64,000 nucleotides of DNA from Rubrivivax gelatinosus (GTDB taxonomy: Bacteria > Pseudomonadota > Gammaproteobacteria > Burkholderiales > Burkholderiaceae_C). Under the pieces are notes generated by a model. It did not search any database, was not told the origin of the DNA, and saw nothing but the letters and a program-made list of their open reading frames with translations. The stretch spans positions 1 to 64,000 of the forward strand of contig NZ_SLXD01000017.1 in NCBI RefSeq assembly GCF_004340905.1. Direction: 5' to 3'. How positions within the stretch are numbered: the first letter of the stretch is position 1; each line of letters begins with the position of its first letter. Positions 16,898-27,070 of the stretch are shown one piece after another. The translations under genes were made by a program, and so were the position numbers.

Positions 16898-17254
16898 TCA
16901 GGCCGCGGCGCGGCCGCGATCGTCGCGGCGCAGCAGCACGACGAGCAGCGTCAGGAAACCGCCGAACAGCGCCAGCCCCAGCGCACCCACCGCCCAGGCG
17001 GACCAGACGATCAGCGGCGCCGCCGCGCCGAGCAGGCCCAGCGTGCTCTGCGTCAGGTCCAGCAGGGCGTGCATCAGCGCCTGCCAGCCGGGGAACCAGC
17101 GGTCGATGAGCGCGCCGTAGGGCACGCGGTCGACCAGTTCGCCCAGGTCGCCGACCCAGCCGGCGTCGGCCCGCAGCAGCGTGTGCAGGCCCCAGGCGCC
17201 CAGCGACCACAAGGCCAGACCCAGCGCGGTGACGATCCAGATGAAGGCGATCAT
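16898..17254 (-). CDS. small membrane protein of unknown function
   Basis: A 118-residue protein with a hydrophobic helix at 1-25 (MIAFIWIVTALGLALWSLGA), an amphipathic middle with WFPGWQALMHALLDLTQSTL, and one or two further hydrophobic helices (residues ~72-108) before a basic tail RRDDRGRAAA. I do not recognise a family. Its stop meets the adenine deaminase stop (convergent, no spacer). GC skew and codon use match its neighbours, so it is probably a real gene. Confidence 0.7.
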   Translation of the reverse strand: MIAFIWIVTALGLALWSLGAWGLHTLLRADAGWVGDLGELVDRVPYGALIDRWFPGWQALMHALLDLTQSTLGLLGAAAPLIVWSAWAVGALGLALFGGFLTLLVVLLRRDDRGRAAA

Positions 17255-17299
17255 GGCGCGACGATAACGGCGACGCCGAAGCCTCGGGCGCCGCGTGCC

Positions 17300-18142
17300 T
17301 TATGCCGTCAGGGTTTCGGCCAGCCGCGCCGCCTGCGGCCCGAAGGCGTAGGCGTCCATGCCCAGGTCGCCGTAGGTCAGGCTGGCGTGCACGCGCAACG
17401 CCGTCGGCGCCTCGCCGGCCACGCCGGCGGCGACGAAGAAGGGCAGCAGGTGCTCGTCCGTCGGGTGCATCAGCGCCGCGTGCGGCGCCTGGCTGCGCCA
17501 GGCCAGCAGCGCGGGCCAGTCGGCCGCCGCGCCGCGGTCGGCGAACCAGTCGCGGAAGGCCGTGCTCTCCAGCGTCGCCGGCGCGTCGACCTGGCCGGCG
17601 CCCAGCGCGGCGAAGACACGGCGCAGGTTGTGCGTGATGCTGCCGCTGGCCAGCACCAGCACGCCCTCGGCGGCCAGCGGGGCCAGCGCGCGGCCGAGCG
17701 CGAACAGCTGCGCCGGCGTCCAGCCCGGCGGCCAGGCCAGCGGCAGTACCGGCACGTCGGCGGCCGGGTAGACGTGCAGCAGCGGCGTCCAGATGCCGTG
17801 GTCCAGGCCGCCGCCGTCGTGGCGCTGCACGGCGATGCCGGCGTCGGCCAGCAGGGCTTGCACACGCGTCGCGAGTCCGGGCGCACCCGGCGCGTCGTAA
17901 CGCAGCCGGTACAGCGCGTCGGGGAAACCGCCGAAGTCGTGGATCGTCTCGTGGCGCGCGCCGGCCACCAGCACCGGCTCGCGCGTCAGGCTGTGCGCCG
18001 AGATCGCGAGGATCGCCTGCGGGCGGCCGAAGGCGGCGTCGATCGCCGGGCCCAGACGATGGAAGAACTCGCCGGCCGCGCCCGGTTCGAGCGCGGTCAT
18101 CGGCGAGCCGTGGGACAGGAAGAGCGTGGGCAGCGGGTTCAT
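17300..18142 (-). CDS. DODA-type extradiol ring-opening dioxygenase (LigB superfamily)
   Basis: A 280-residue protein. FLSHGSPM (His11), ILAISAHSLTREP, GGLDHGIWTPLLHVYP and VLASGSITHNLRRV are the conserved blocks and zinc ligands of the 4,5-DOPA dioxygenase/YgiD family. These enzymes open catechol rings using a non-haem metal; in most bacteria the physiological substrate is unknown. Length fits YgiD-like proteins (about 260-280). It is divergent from the FtsX-like permease. Confidence 0.92.
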   Translation of the reverse strand: MNPLPTLFLSHGSPMTALEPGAAGEFFHRLGPAIDAAFGRPQAILAISAHSLTREPVLVAGARHETIHDFGGFPDALYRLRYDAPGAPGLATRVQALLADAGIAVQRHDGGGLDHGIWTPLLHVYPAADVPVLPLAWPPGWTPAQLFALGRALAPLAAEGVLVLASGSITHNLRRVFAALGAGQVDAPATLESTAFRDWFADRGAAADWPALLAWRSQAPHAALMHPTDEHLLPFFVAAGVAGEAPTALRVHASLTYGDLGMDAYAFGPQAARLAETLTA

Positions 18143-18227
18143 GGCGCCATTTCAGCAGCCCGCCGGGCTGTCCGGGTTCAGCCCGGTTGCACAGGCCGTT
18201 CAAGGGCTTTCGGGTACCGTGCGGCCC

Positions 18228-20759
18228 ATGCATGCCTCGACCCCCGCGCTCGCGTGGCGCCAGACGCTGCGCGACTTCCGCGCCGGCGAGCTACGCCTGC
18301 TGTTCTTCGCCGTGATGCTGGCCGTGGCCGCGCTGACGGCCGTCGGCTTCTTCGCCGACCGGCTCAACGGCGGCCTCGCTCGCGACGCGCGCCAGCTGCT
18401 CGGCGGCGACGCGCTCGTCAGCAGCGACCGGCCGACGCCGCCCGAGCTGGTGCAGCTGGCCGCCCGCGCCGGGCTGCGCAGCGCCACCAGCGTGTCCTTC
18501 CCGAGCATGGCGCGGGCCCCCGACCCGCTCGGCGGCGCCAGCCGTCTGGTGGCTGTCAAGGCGGTCAGCGACGGTTACCCGCTGCGCGGTGCGCTGCAGC
18601 TGAAGGCGCTCGAGGGCGAGGGCGTCGAGACGGTGGCTGCCGGCCCGAGACCCGGCACCGTCTGGGTCGACGCCGCGGTGCTGGGCTCGCTGCAGCTCGC
18701 GCCGGGCCAGCCGCTGCACCTGGGCGACGCCACGCTGCGCATCGCGCGTGTGATCGCCGTCGAACCCGACCGCGGCGCCGGCTTCACCAGCTTCTCTCCG
18801 CGGGTGATGCTGCACGAGGCCGACCTGCCGGCCACCGGGCTGGTGCAGCCGGCGAGCCGGCTGAACTACCGCTTCGCCGTCGCCGCGCCCGAGGGCCGCG
18901 ACGCGCTGGTGCGCCAGTTCGTGCAGCAGGCCGACGAACGCATCCACGCCGTGCCGCTGCGCGGCGTGCGCCTGGAGTCGCTCGAAAGCGGCCGGCCCGA
19001 GATGCGCCAGACGCTGGACCGCGCCGAGAAGTTCCTGAACCTCGTCGCGCTGCTGGCGGCGCTGCTGGCCGCGGTGGCGGTGGCCATCGCCGCGCGCGAC
19101 TTCGCCGCCCGCCATCTGGACGACTGCGCGATGCTGCGTGTGCTGGGCCTGGCGCAGCGCCGCATCGCCGGCGCCTACGCGCTGGAGTTCGCCGCACTCG
19201 GGCTGGCGGCGAGTGCCGCCGGCGTCGCCGTCGGCTGGGCGGTGCACCACGTCTTCGTCTTCCTGCTCGCCGGGCTGGTGAACACGACGCTGCCGGCGCC
19301 GTCGCCGTGGCCCGCGGCCTTCGGGGTCGGCGTCGGCATGACGCTGCTGCTGGGCTTCGGCCTGCCGCCGGTGCTGCAGCTGGCGCGTGTGCCCCCGCTG
19401 CGTGTGATCCGGCGCGACGTCGGCACGCTGAAACCCGCCTCGCTGCTGGTGCTGGCCGCCGGCGCCGGCGGGTTCGCCGCGCTGCTGCTGGCGGTGGCCT
19501 CCGACCCCAAGCTCGGGCTGATCGCGGTCGGCGGCTTCGCCGCGGCGATCGCGGTGTTCGCGCTGCTGTCCTGGCTGGCGGTGCTGCTGCTGCGCCGCGC
19601 CGTGCCCGAGGCCGGCGCCCCGCGCTGGCTGGTGCTGGCGACGCGCCAGCTCACCGCGCGCCCGGCTTTCGCGGTGCTGCAGGTCTCGGCGCTGGCCGTC
19701 GGCCTGCTGGCGCTGGTGCTGCTGGTGCTGCTGCGCACCGACCTCGTCGCCAGCTGGCGCGGCGCGACGCCGCCGGACGCGCCCGACCGCTTCGTCATCA
19801 ACGTGCAGCCCGACCAGGCCGGGCCGTTCCGCCAGACGCTGGCCGACGCCGGCGTCACGCGCTACGACTGGTACCCGATGATCCGCGGCCGCCTGGTGGC
19901 GATCAACGGCCGCGCCGTCAGCCCCGACGACTTCAGCGAGGACCGCGCGGCGCGCCTGGTGGACCGCGAGTTCAACCTCAGCCACGCCGAGCAGCGCCCG
20001 GAGCACAACGAGATCGTCGCCGGCCGCTGGACGCCGGGCGAGGCCGGCGCGGTGTCGGTGGAGGAGGGCATCGCCCAGACCCTGGGCCTGAAGCTCGGCG
20101 ACACGCTGCGTTTCGACGTCGCCGGGCTGCAGCAGGAGGCCCGCGTGACCAGCCTGCGCAAGGTCGACTGGGGCTCGATGCGGGTGAACTTCTTCGTCGT
20201 CTTCCCGGTGGCCGAGCTGCCCGAGCTGCCGGCCAGCTACATCGGCGCCTTCCGCGCGCCGCCGCAGCCGGGTTTCGACAACGCGCTGGCACGCGCCTAC
20301 CCCAACGTCACCGCGATCGACGTCTCGGCCTCGATCGCCCAGGTGCAGGGAGTGCTCGACCAGGTGATCCGCGCGGTCGAGTTCCTGTTCGGCTTCACGC
20401 TGGTGGCCGGGCTGGTGGTGCTGTTCGCGGCGGTGTCGGCGACACGCGAGTCGCGCTCGCGCGAGTTCGCGGTGATGCGCGCGATGGGCGCCGGCAGCCG
20501 CCTGCTGGCCCAGGTGCAGCGTGCCGAGCTGCTGGGCGTCGGCGCGCTGGCCGGGCTGCTGGCCTCGGTGGCGGCGATGGCGGTGGGCTGGGCGCTGGCG
20601 CGCTACGCCTTCGAGTTCGACTGGCGGCCCTCGCCCCTGGTGCCGCTGGCCGGCGCGGCGGCCGGCGCGGTGCTGGCGCTGGCGGCGGGCTGGTGGGGGC
20701 TGCGCGACGTGCTGCGCCGCCCGGTCGTCGAGACGCTGCGCCGCGCCACGGTGCAGTGA
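18228..20759 (+). CDS. FtsX-like ABC transporter permease (YbbP-type)
   Basis: An 843-residue membrane protein. One N-terminal helix (LRLLFFAVMLAVAALTAVGF) is followed by a large MacB-like periplasmic domain, a four-helix FtsX block near residues 265-420, two more helices, a second periplasmic domain and a C-terminal FtsX block (RAVEFLFGFTLVAGLVVLFA, SREFAVMRAMGAG). This is the duplicated layout of YbbP, which works with the ATPase YbbA. No ATPase gene is adjacent. The ATG at 18228 is preferred over in-frame upstream codons because it begins directly before the first membrane helix. It may export or extract lipids or lipoproteins; function unproven. Confidence 0.88.
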   Translation: MHASTPALAWRQTLRDFRAGELRLLFFAVMLAVAALTAVGFFADRLNGGLARDARQLLGGDALVSSDRPTPPELVQLAARAGLRSATSVSFPSMARAPDPLGGASRLVAVKAVSDGYPLRGALQLKALEGEGVETVAAGPRPGTVWVDAAVLGSLQLAPGQPLHLGDATLRIARVIAVEPDRGAGFTSFSPRVMLHEADLPATGLVQPASRLNYRFAVAAPEGRDALVRQFVQQADERIHAVPLRGVRLESLESGRPEMRQTLDRAEKFLNLVALLAALLAAVAVAIAARDFAARHLDDCAMLRVLGLAQRRIAGAYALEFAALGLAASAAGVAVGWAVHHVFVFLLAGLVNTTLPAPSPWPAAFGVGVGMTLLLGFGLPPVLQLARVPPLRVIRRDVGTLKPASLLVLAAGAGGFAALLLAVASDPKLGLIAVGGFAAAIAVFALLSWLAVLLLRRAVPEAGAPRWLVLATRQLTARPAFAVLQVSALAVGLLALVLLVLLRTDLVASWRGATPPDAPDRFVINVQPDQAGPFRQTLADAGVTRYDWYPMIRGRLVAINGRAVSPDDFSEDRAARLVDREFNLSHAEQRPEHNEIVAGRWTPGEAGAVSVEEGIAQTLGLKLGDTLRFDVAGLQQEARVTSLRKVDWGSMRVNFFVVFPVAELPELPASYIGAFRAPPQPGFDNALARAYPNVTAIDVSASIAQVQGVLDQVIRAVEFLFGFTLVAGLVVLFAAVSATRESRSREFAVMRAMGAGSRLLAQVQRAELLGVGALAGLLASVAAMAVGWALARYAFEFDWRPSPLVPLAGAAAGAVLALAAGWWGLRDVLRRPVVETLRRATVQ

Positions 20760-20766
20760 AGCCCGC

Positions 20767-23700
20767 TCAGGCCGCGTCGAGCACGCGGTCGATGGCCTCG
20801 AGCAGCCGGGCCTGCTCCAGCGGCTTGGTCAGGTAGTCGACGAAACCCGCGGCTCGCGCGGCGGCGATGCGTTCGGGCATCGCGTCGGCGCTGACCGCCA
20901 CCACCGGCACGGCCTGCGTCTCGGGCCGCTCCCGCAGCCGGCGCAGCAGCTCGAACCCGTCGGCGTCGGGCAGCTGGATGTCCAGCAGCACCAGCGCCGG
21001 CCGCGCGCTGACGGCCAGGGCCAGGCCCGACTCGGCGTCGTCGGCCAGCAGCAGCTCGATCTCGGGCCGGCGCGCCAGCATCGCCTCCATCAGCATCTGG
21101 TTGACGGTGTTGTCCTCGACGTAGAGCACGGTGCGCCGGGCCGGTGCGGCGGCGGCGCCGGCGTCGGCCGAGCTGCGTTCCAGGCTGACCCAGAAGTTGC
21201 TGCCCAGCCCGGGCGCACTGTCCACGCCGATGCGCCCGTGCATCGCCTCGACCAGCCACTTGGCCAGCGCCAGGCCGACGCCGGCGCCGCCTGTGGCCGC
21301 GCGTGCGCCGTCCAGGCGTTCGAAGGCCTTGAAGATGCGGCGCTGGTCGGCCGCCGCGATGCCGGGGCCGTCGTCGCGGACTTCCAGCCGCAGCCGGGTG
21401 CCGTCGTCGCGCCAGGCGACGCTCACCGTGCCGCCGCGTTGGTTGTACTGGATGGCGTTGCCTAGCAGCCCGGTGAGCACCTGGCGCAGCCGCACCGGGT
21501 CGGCGAGCACGTGGCCCGGCGGCGGCGCGGGCGGCGGCTGCAGCTGCACGCCGCGTTCGGCCGCCAGCGCCTGGACGAGGCGGCAGGCCTCGGCCACCGC
21601 CGCGGCGGCGTCGACGGCCTCCAGGCGCACGCCCAGCGTGCCGCCGTCGATGCCCGCCAGATCCAGCACCTGGTCGATCAGCGACAGCAGGTGGCGGCCG
21701 CCGCGCAGCACCTGCTGCACACGCTGCTGCTGCAGCGGCGTGAGCGGCTCGGCCGGGTCGGACTCCAGCAGCTGGCCGAACCCGAGCACCGCGTTCAGCG
21801 GCGTGCGCAGCTCGTGCGACATGCGCGACAGGAACTCGGACTTGGCGCGGTTGGCGCGTTCGGCGTCGTCGCGTGCGGCGATCAGCGCCGCCTCGGCGGC
21901 CTTGCGAGCGGTGATGTCCCAGCCGTGGCGGATCCAGCCCTGCAGCACGCCGTCGGGCGTGCGCCGCGGCACGCCGGTCTCGGCGATCCAGCCCCAGCGG
22001 CCGTCGGCGCGGCGCAGCCGGTACTCGGCGGCGAAGCTGCGGGCCTCGGGCCTCGCCCCGTCGAACGCGGCGTGGCAGGCGGCCTGGTCGTCGGCGTGCA
22101 CGCGGGCGTCCCAGGGCTCGGCCAGCGCGTCGGCGCCGCTGCAGCCGGTGAAGTCCTGCCAGCGCTGGTTGACCCATTCCGGCCGGCCGTCGGCGTCGCA
22201 GACAACGACCAGCGCCGGCGCCGCGTCGGCCAGCGAGCGAAAGCGCGACTCGCTCTCGCGCAGCGCCTGTTCGGCGTGCAGCGCGTCGGTGATGTCGGTG
22301 AAGGTGCGCACGACCGGCCCGCCGCGGCTGCGATAGGTCTCGATCTGCAGCGTGCGGCCGTCGGCGCCGGTGCGCTGGTAGCGCGTAGGCAGCGCGTCGA
22401 GGTCGCCGCGCAGCGCGGCCTCGATGGGCTCACGCGCCGTCGGGTCGAGTTCGCCGGGCGCCGGGCCGACGCCGCCGTGGTCGATCTGCCAGCGCACGAA
22501 CTCGCCCAGCGCCGGCCGGCTGCGCAGCAGTTCCTCGGGCACGCCGGTGATCTCGACGAGTCGCCGGTTCCAGGCCGCGGTGCGGCCTTGTTCGTCCAGC
22601 GTCAGCACGCCCTGCGGCAGGCTCTCCAGCGTCGCCTCCAGCAGGCGCGACTTCTCCTCCAGCAGCCGGCTGGTGCGCCGCTGCAGCTCGGTGGCCTGGC
22701 GCAGTTCGCCGATGTCGGAGAACAGCCCGATGGCGCCGATCTTGCCCCCGTCCGAGTCGCAGATCGGCGTGCCCTGGTTCATGCACCACAGCGGCGAGCC
22801 GTCTGCGCGCCGCAGGCGGATCTCGTAGAGGCTGGCTTCGCCGGCCTCGCGCCGGCGCATCTGCTCGCGCAGGATGCCGGCCTGGTCCTCGTCGACGAAC
22901 TCCCAGACCGTGCGGCCGAGCAGTTCGTGGCGTTCGATGCCGAGCATGCGGCACATCGCCGGGTTGGCGTCGGTGGTGCGCAGCGCGTTGTCGATGAACC
23001 AGAAACCCTGTGCCGTGTTGTCCAGCAGCAGCGCCAGCATGCGCTGCTTCTCGGCCAGCGCGGTCTCGGCGGCGTCGCGCTGGGTGATGTCGAGCGCGAC
23101 GGCGACGAAGCCGCCGTCGGGGGTCGGATTGCGCCGCAGCTCGACGGTGCGGCCGTCGGGCAGGCGGCGCACCGACCGGCCGTGGCCGCCGTCGCGCAGC
23201 AGCGCCATCCAGCGTTCGACGGCGGCCTCGGGGTCGCCGCCGCCCAGGCGGCCGGCACGTGCCTGCGCGGCCAGCAGCTCGCGCACCGGGGTGCCCGGCG
23301 CGCCCAGCGACGGATCCAGCCGCGTGATCTCGCTGAAACGCGGGTTCATCGTGCGCACGCGCATGTCCGCGCCGGCGACCAGCAGGCCTTCGTCGACGTG
23401 GTCGAAGATCAGCCGCAGCAGCGCCTCGCTCTCCTGCGCGGCGGCCAGGCTGCGCTGCTCGTCGCGCCGCGCGGCCGCCAGCGCCAGGCGCTGGCGCCAG
23501 TGGCGTTCGGCCGCGAAGATGCCGTACAGGCCCAGCAGCAGCGCCACCGCGACGCCCATCAGAACTGCCGGCGCGGGCGGGTGGTCCTCGGCCAGCACGC
23601 GCAGCGTGATCGGCAGCGCGGCCGGCAGCGCGAACAGCGCACCGGCGAGGCGGTCGAAGTGGCCGAGCACCAGCGCCGCGGTCGACAGGCCGGCGAGCGC

Positions 23701-24081
23701 GATCGTCAGCACCGCCAGCGCCTGCTGGCGGTCGATCATCGGCAGCAGTGCGGCCGAGCCCCAGATGACGCCGCTCAGGAAGATGCCGAGCCGAAAGCGC
23801 AGCAGCCACGGCGCCTGCGCCTCGGGGGTCGTGGCGGCGGCCCGGTAGCGCCGCAGCAAGTCCAGGCGCACCGCCAGCAGCAGCAGCAGTGCCGTGCCCC
23901 AGGCTGCCAGCGCGCCGGTGACGACGAGGCCGTGCAGCGCCCAGGCGACGAACGCGGCGATGCTGGCGCTGCCCAGCGCCGAGAAGGTGAGGGCGGAGGC
24001 GTGCTCGGCGACCTGCGACGTGCGAACGGCGCTGGCGATGCCGTCGTCCTCCGCCTGCGCGGGGGGCTTCAGGGGTGGCAC
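20767..24081 (-). CDS. multi-PAS hybrid sensor histidine kinase/response regulator
   Basis: I chose the GTG at 24081 (GGAG six bases upstream) over the ATG at 24150, which has no ribosome-binding site; length 1104 residues. The order is: five to six transmembrane helices (about 30-195), a coiled coil, four PAS domains (one shaped FIDNALRTTDANPAMCRMLG, the last a PAS_3-like PEWVNQRWQDFTG), HisKA with the phospho-His in SRMSHELRTPLNAV, an ATPase domain (DDGPGI, GAGVGLALAKWL), and a C-terminal receiver with Asp in LLDIQLPDADG. It is the last gene after the chemotaxis cluster, 102 bases beyond MCP1, and may form a phosphorelay. The signal is unknown. Confidence 0.93.
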   Translation of the reverse strand: MPPLKPPAQAEDDGIASAVRTSQVAEHASALTFSALGSASIAAFVAWALHGLVVTGALAAWGTALLLLLAVRLDLLRRYRAAATTPEAQAPWLLRFRLGIFLSGVIWGSAALLPMIDRQQALAVLTIALAGLSTAALVLGHFDRLAGALFALPAALPITLRVLAEDHPPAPAVLMGVAVALLLGLYGIFAAERHWRQRLALAAARRDEQRSLAAAQESEALLRLIFDHVDEGLLVAGADMRVRTMNPRFSEITRLDPSLGAPGTPVRELLAAQARAGRLGGGDPEAAVERWMALLRDGGHGRSVRRLPDGRTVELRRNPTPDGGFVAVALDITQRDAAETALAEKQRMLALLLDNTAQGFWFIDNALRTTDANPAMCRMLGIERHELLGRTVWEFVDEDQAGILREQMRRREAGEASLYEIRLRRADGSPLWCMNQGTPICDSDGGKIGAIGLFSDIGELRQATELQRRTSRLLEEKSRLLEATLESLPQGVLTLDEQGRTAAWNRRLVEITGVPEELLRSRPALGEFVRWQIDHGGVGPAPGELDPTAREPIEAALRGDLDALPTRYQRTGADGRTLQIETYRSRGGPVVRTFTDITDALHAEQALRESESRFRSLADAAPALVVVCDADGRPEWVNQRWQDFTGCSGADALAEPWDARVHADDQAACHAAFDGARPEARSFAAEYRLRRADGRWGWIAETGVPRRTPDGVLQGWIRHGWDITARKAAEAALIAARDDAERANRAKSEFLSRMSHELRTPLNAVLGFGQLLESDPAEPLTPLQQQRVQQVLRGGRHLLSLIDQVLDLAGIDGGTLGVRLEAVDAAAAVAEACRLVQALAAERGVQLQPPPAPPPGHVLADPVRLRQVLTGLLGNAIQYNQRGGTVSVAWRDDGTRLRLEVRDDGPGIAAADQRRIFKAFERLDGARAATGGAGVGLALAKWLVEAMHGRIGVDSAPGLGSNFWVSLERSSADAGAAAAPARRTVLYVEDNTVNQMLMEAMLARRPEIELLLADDAESGLALAVSARPALVLLDIQLPDADGFELLRRLRERPETQAVPVVAVSADAMPERIAAARAAGFVDYLTKPLEQARLLEAIDRVLDAA

Positions 24082-24183
24082 GGGGCGCTCCGTCTGATCC
24101 GGCCCGTATTCTGGGGCCGGGCGTGGCGCTCGAAACCCGCGCCAGGGCATCGGTTCGTGTGGGCCGACACGGCCCGCACGGGT

Positions 24184-26121
24184 TCAGGTGGTGTTGACGC
24201 GGAATGCGGCAACGGCCTGCGAGAGCTGGCGCGCCTGCTCTCGCAGCGATTCCGAGGCCGCGGCCGACTGCTCCACCAGCGCGGCGTTCTGCTGCGTCAT
24301 GCGGTCCAGCGTGGCGACGGAGTCGTTGATGCTGCCGATCTCGCCGTGCTGCTCGGCCGTCGCGGCCGAGATCTCGGCGATGGTGGCGCTGACGCGTTCG
24401 ACGCTGGCGACGATCTCGGCCATCGTGCTGCCGGCGTCGGCGACGAGGCGCGAGCCGTTCTCGACCTTCTCCACCGAGTTGCCGATCAGCGCCTTGATCT
24501 CGCGCGCGGCTTCGGCCGCCCGCTGCGCCAGCGAGCGCACCTCGCCGGCGACGACCGCGAAACCGCGGCCCTGTTCGCCCGCGCGCGCGGCCTCGACGGC
24601 GGCGTTCAGCGCCAGGATGTTGGTCTGGAAGGCGATGCCGTCGATGGTGCCGATGATGTCGCCGATGCGCCGCGAGCTGGCGTTGATCTCGTCCATCGTC
24701 GCCACGACCTGGCCGACGACCTCGCCGCCGCGGCGGGCGGTGCCGGCGGCGGCGCCGGCGAGTTCACGCGCCTGCGACGCGGCGTCGGCGCTGTGGCGTG
24801 CGCTGCCGGCGAGCTGGCCGACGCTGGAGGCGGTCTGCTGCAGGCTGCCGGCGGTCTGCTCGGTGCGCTGGCTCAAGTCGGCGTTGCCGGCGGCGATCTC
24901 GCCCGAGGCGGTGTCGATCGACTCGGCCGACTGGCGCACCTGGGACAGCGTGGAGCCCAGGCGCAGGCGCATCGCCTCGACATCGCGGATCAGCTCGCCG
25001 ACCTCGTCGTCGCGCTCGCTCTCGACGTGGCGCGTCAGGTCGCCGGCGGCGACGGCCTCCACCGCGTGCGCCAGGTCGCGCAGCGGCTCGGCCACCCAGC
25101 GCCGCAGCACGAGGAACAGCGTGGCCGCCAGCCCCGCGGCCACCAGCGCCAGCAGCAGCCAGAAGGGCCGCAGCGCGGCCCAGGTGGCGGCCATCGCGTG
25201 GCCCTGCGAGACCTCGGCCAGCACCACCCAGCCGGTGGACGGCACGGCGCGCGCGACGACCCAGGTGTCGCCGCTGTCGGCGTCGACCAGCCCGGGCGAG
25301 GGCAGCCGCTGCGTGGCCTCGGCGCCCGGCAGCGCGGCCAGCAGCGGCGCCGCCGCGGGCACGGTCTCCAGCACCTTGGCGCCGGCGGCCTTGGGGTGGG
25401 CGACGAAGACCGCGTCCTCGGGCTTGCCGCCCTTGGGGTCGACGATGACGATGCCGCCGGTCTCGGCGAACCGGGCCTCGCCGGCGAGCCTGCGCAGCGC
25501 GGCGCGGTAGGCGCTCTGGTCGAAGCCGACGAAGAGCACGCCGACGACGCGGCCCTCGGCGTCGCGCAGCGCCTCGTAGCGCGCCATGTAGGGTTTGCCG
25601 AAGAGCTGCGCCGGGCCGACGTAGGAGCCGCCGGCCTTCAGCGCGGCGTAGGCCGGGTGCTGGGTGCCCAGCGGCGTGCCGACGGCGCGCGAGCCGTCCT
25701 CCTTCTTCAGCGAGGTCGTGATGCGCACGAAGTCGTCGCCCTGGGCGGCGAACACCGTCGCCACGCCGCCGGTGAGCTCGGCGAAGCGGTCGACCTGCGA
25801 GAACTGGGCGTTGAGCGCCTGGCCCTGTGCCGTCAGCGTCTCGCCGGCCAGCGCGTAGGGCCCGGCGAGGTCGGCGGCGAAGGCGCCGTAGAGCTTGTCG
25901 GCCATCGTGCGCGCCGCGCCGTCGAAGGCCTCGGCCATGTCGGCGACGGCCTGGGCGCGTTCGCCGAACCGTTCGGCGTTGGCCTCGTTGGCGTTGCGCA
26001 CCGTGACCCCGCTCTGCAGCGCGGCCGCGGCACCCAGCGCCAGCGCGAGCCCCAGCCCGCCGGCCAGCGACACGCGCCGGGCGATCGAGCCACGCCGGGA
26101 GGTGGAGGAGGGCCTCGTCAT
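24184..26121 (-). CDS. methyl-accepting chemotaxis protein (Cache sensor), MCP1
   Basis: A 645-residue receptor. The first helix ([20 protein letters not shown]) leads to a periplasmic domain of about 270 residues that looks like a Cache/sCache3 fold ([40 protein letters not shown]). A second helix, HAMP and the signalling hairpin follow ([40 protein letters not shown]). It ends ...FRVNTT with no CheR/CheB-binding pentapeptide. The ATG at 26121 is preferred to an upstream one at 26199. It follows cheW after a 300-base spacer. Confidence 0.95.
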   Translation of the reverse strand: MTRPSSTSRRGSIARRVSLAGGLGLALALGAAAALQSGVTVRNANEANAERFGERAQAVADMAEAFDGAARTMADKLYGAFAADLAGPYALAGETLTAQGQALNAQFSQVDRFAELTGGVATVFAAQGDDFVRITTSLKKEDGSRAVGTPLGTQHPAYAALKAGGSYVGPAQLFGKPYMARYEALRDAEGRVVGVLFVGFDQSAYRAALRRLAGEARFAETGGIVIVDPKGGKPEDAVFVAHPKAAGAKVLETVPAAAPLLAALPGAEATQRLPSPGLVDADSGDTWVVARAVPSTGWVVLAEVSQGHAMAATWAALRPFWLLLALVAAGLAATLFLVLRRWVAEPLRDLAHAVEAVAAGDLTRHVESERDDEVGELIRDVEAMRLRLGSTLSQVRQSAESIDTASGEIAAGNADLSQRTEQTAGSLQQTASSVGQLAGSARHSADAASQARELAGAAAGTARRGGEVVGQVVATMDEINASSRRIGDIIGTIDGIAFQTNILALNAAVEAARAGEQGRGFAVVAGEVRSLAQRAAEAAREIKALIGNSVEKVENGSRLVADAGSTMAEIVASVERVSATIAEISAATAEQHGEIGSINDSVATLDRMTQQNAALVEQSAAASESLREQARQLSQAVAAFRVNTT

Positions 26122-26422
26122 GGGAGAGATGTCTTTCCTGGTTCGGTCAGCACAGGCTGCGACGCGCCGACCGGCAGACGCTGCCGGTGCGCGCCGCAAC
26201 GGCGGCGAAACGCAGGCGGCGCGGTCGCGTGCGCGGCGGCCGCGGGGCGCGGCTGCGGCAGCGCCCGGCGAGTCCGTCGCGGGCGTGCAGGGCCGGCGCC
26301 GGCTGCAAACGGCAATGCCGCCCGGGGCGGCGGCGGCGCGACCGTCCAGCCTTCCGGCTTGCGGGGCGAGCGGTCCTCATGCGGGCGGGGCGGCGCCGTC
26401 GGCGCCACCCGTCTCCCGGGGG
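26122..26422. other. 300-bp spacer between cheW and MCP1
   Basis: Very GC-rich. I find no supported gene. The hydrophilic open frames here (Arg/Ala-rich) look like noise. It probably holds the promoter or leader of MCP1, but I cannot point to a clear -10/-35 pair. Confidence 0.45.
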
Positions 26423-26980
26423 TCAGTGCGTGACGCTGTCCATCAGGCCCATGTCGGCGCTGCTCATCAGCGCCTCGATGTCGACCAGGATCAGCATGCG
26501 CTCGGCGTCGCCGTTCTTCACCGCGCCGATGCCGGTGATGTAGTGGGCCTCGATGCTCGAGCTGAGCTCGGGCGCCGGCTTGATCTGCTCGCGGTTGAGT
26601 TCCAGCACGTCCGACACCGAGTCGACGACGGCACCGACGACGCGGCCGCGCACGTTGAGCACGATGACCACGGTGAAGCCGTTGTACTCGGCGTTCTCGC
26701 AGCCGAGCTTCAGGCGCAGGTCGATGATCGGCACGATCACGCCGCGCAGGTTGACCACGCCCTTGATGAACGACGGGGCGTTGGCGATGCGCGTCGGCGG
26801 CTCGTAGGAGCGGATCTCCTGCACGCGCAGGATGTCGATGCCGTACTCCTCGCCGCCGAGGCGGAAGGTCAGGAATTCACCGCCGGCCTGGCCTTCGGCG
26901 GCCGCGGAGGCCGGCGAGGCGAGCCCCGCGCGGGAGCGCTCGGTGCGGGCGTTGGGGGCAACTTCGGTCAGCATGTCCAT
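26423..26980 (-). CDS. cheW: chemotaxis coupling protein CheW
   Basis: A 185-residue protein. After a hydrophilic N-terminus of about 30 residues comes the CheW fold: [40 protein letters not shown] and [18 protein letters not shown], with [11 protein letters not shown]. CheW links receptors to CheA at the cell pole. The ATG at 26980 is supported by GGAACC upstream; an earlier in-frame ATG at 27025 exists. It is longer than E. coli CheW (167) because of its extra N-terminus. It lies between two MCP genes. Confidence 0.96.
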   Translation of the reverse strand: MDMLTEVAPNARTERSRAGLASPASAAAEGQAGGEFLTFRLGGEEYGIDILRVQEIRSYEPPTRIANAPSFIKGVVNLRGVIVPIIDLRLKLGCENAEYNGFTVVIVLNVRGRVVGAVVDSVSDVLELNREQIKPAPELSSSIEAHYITGIGAVKNGDAERMLILVDIEALMSSADMGLMDSVTH

Positions 26981-27011
26981 TTCGGTTCCTTCAGGAAGGC
27001 GTCGTACGGGT

Positions 27012-27038
27012 TTATCGGCCGTCACGCCGCGGAGTTGA
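27012..27038 (-). promoter_or_regulatory. weak FliA (sigma-28)-like promoter before cheW
   Basis: On the minus strand GCCGATAA (27012-27019) is a perfect sigma-28 -10 element. Eleven bases upstream, TCAACTCC (27031-27038) is a poor match to TAAAGTTT. The -10 is about 30 bases before the cheW start. Confidence 0.35.
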
Positions 27039-27070
27039 GGGCTCGGGTGTGGCGTCTGCCACGCCGGGGG

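Noticed and set aside
21511-26433. Very long open frame on the plus strand (about 1640 codons) opposite the hybrid kinase and MCP1
   Set aside because: It is antisense to two well-supported genes, is composed of Arg/Ala/Gly/Gln-rich noise, and reflects high GC in the third codon positions of the real genes.
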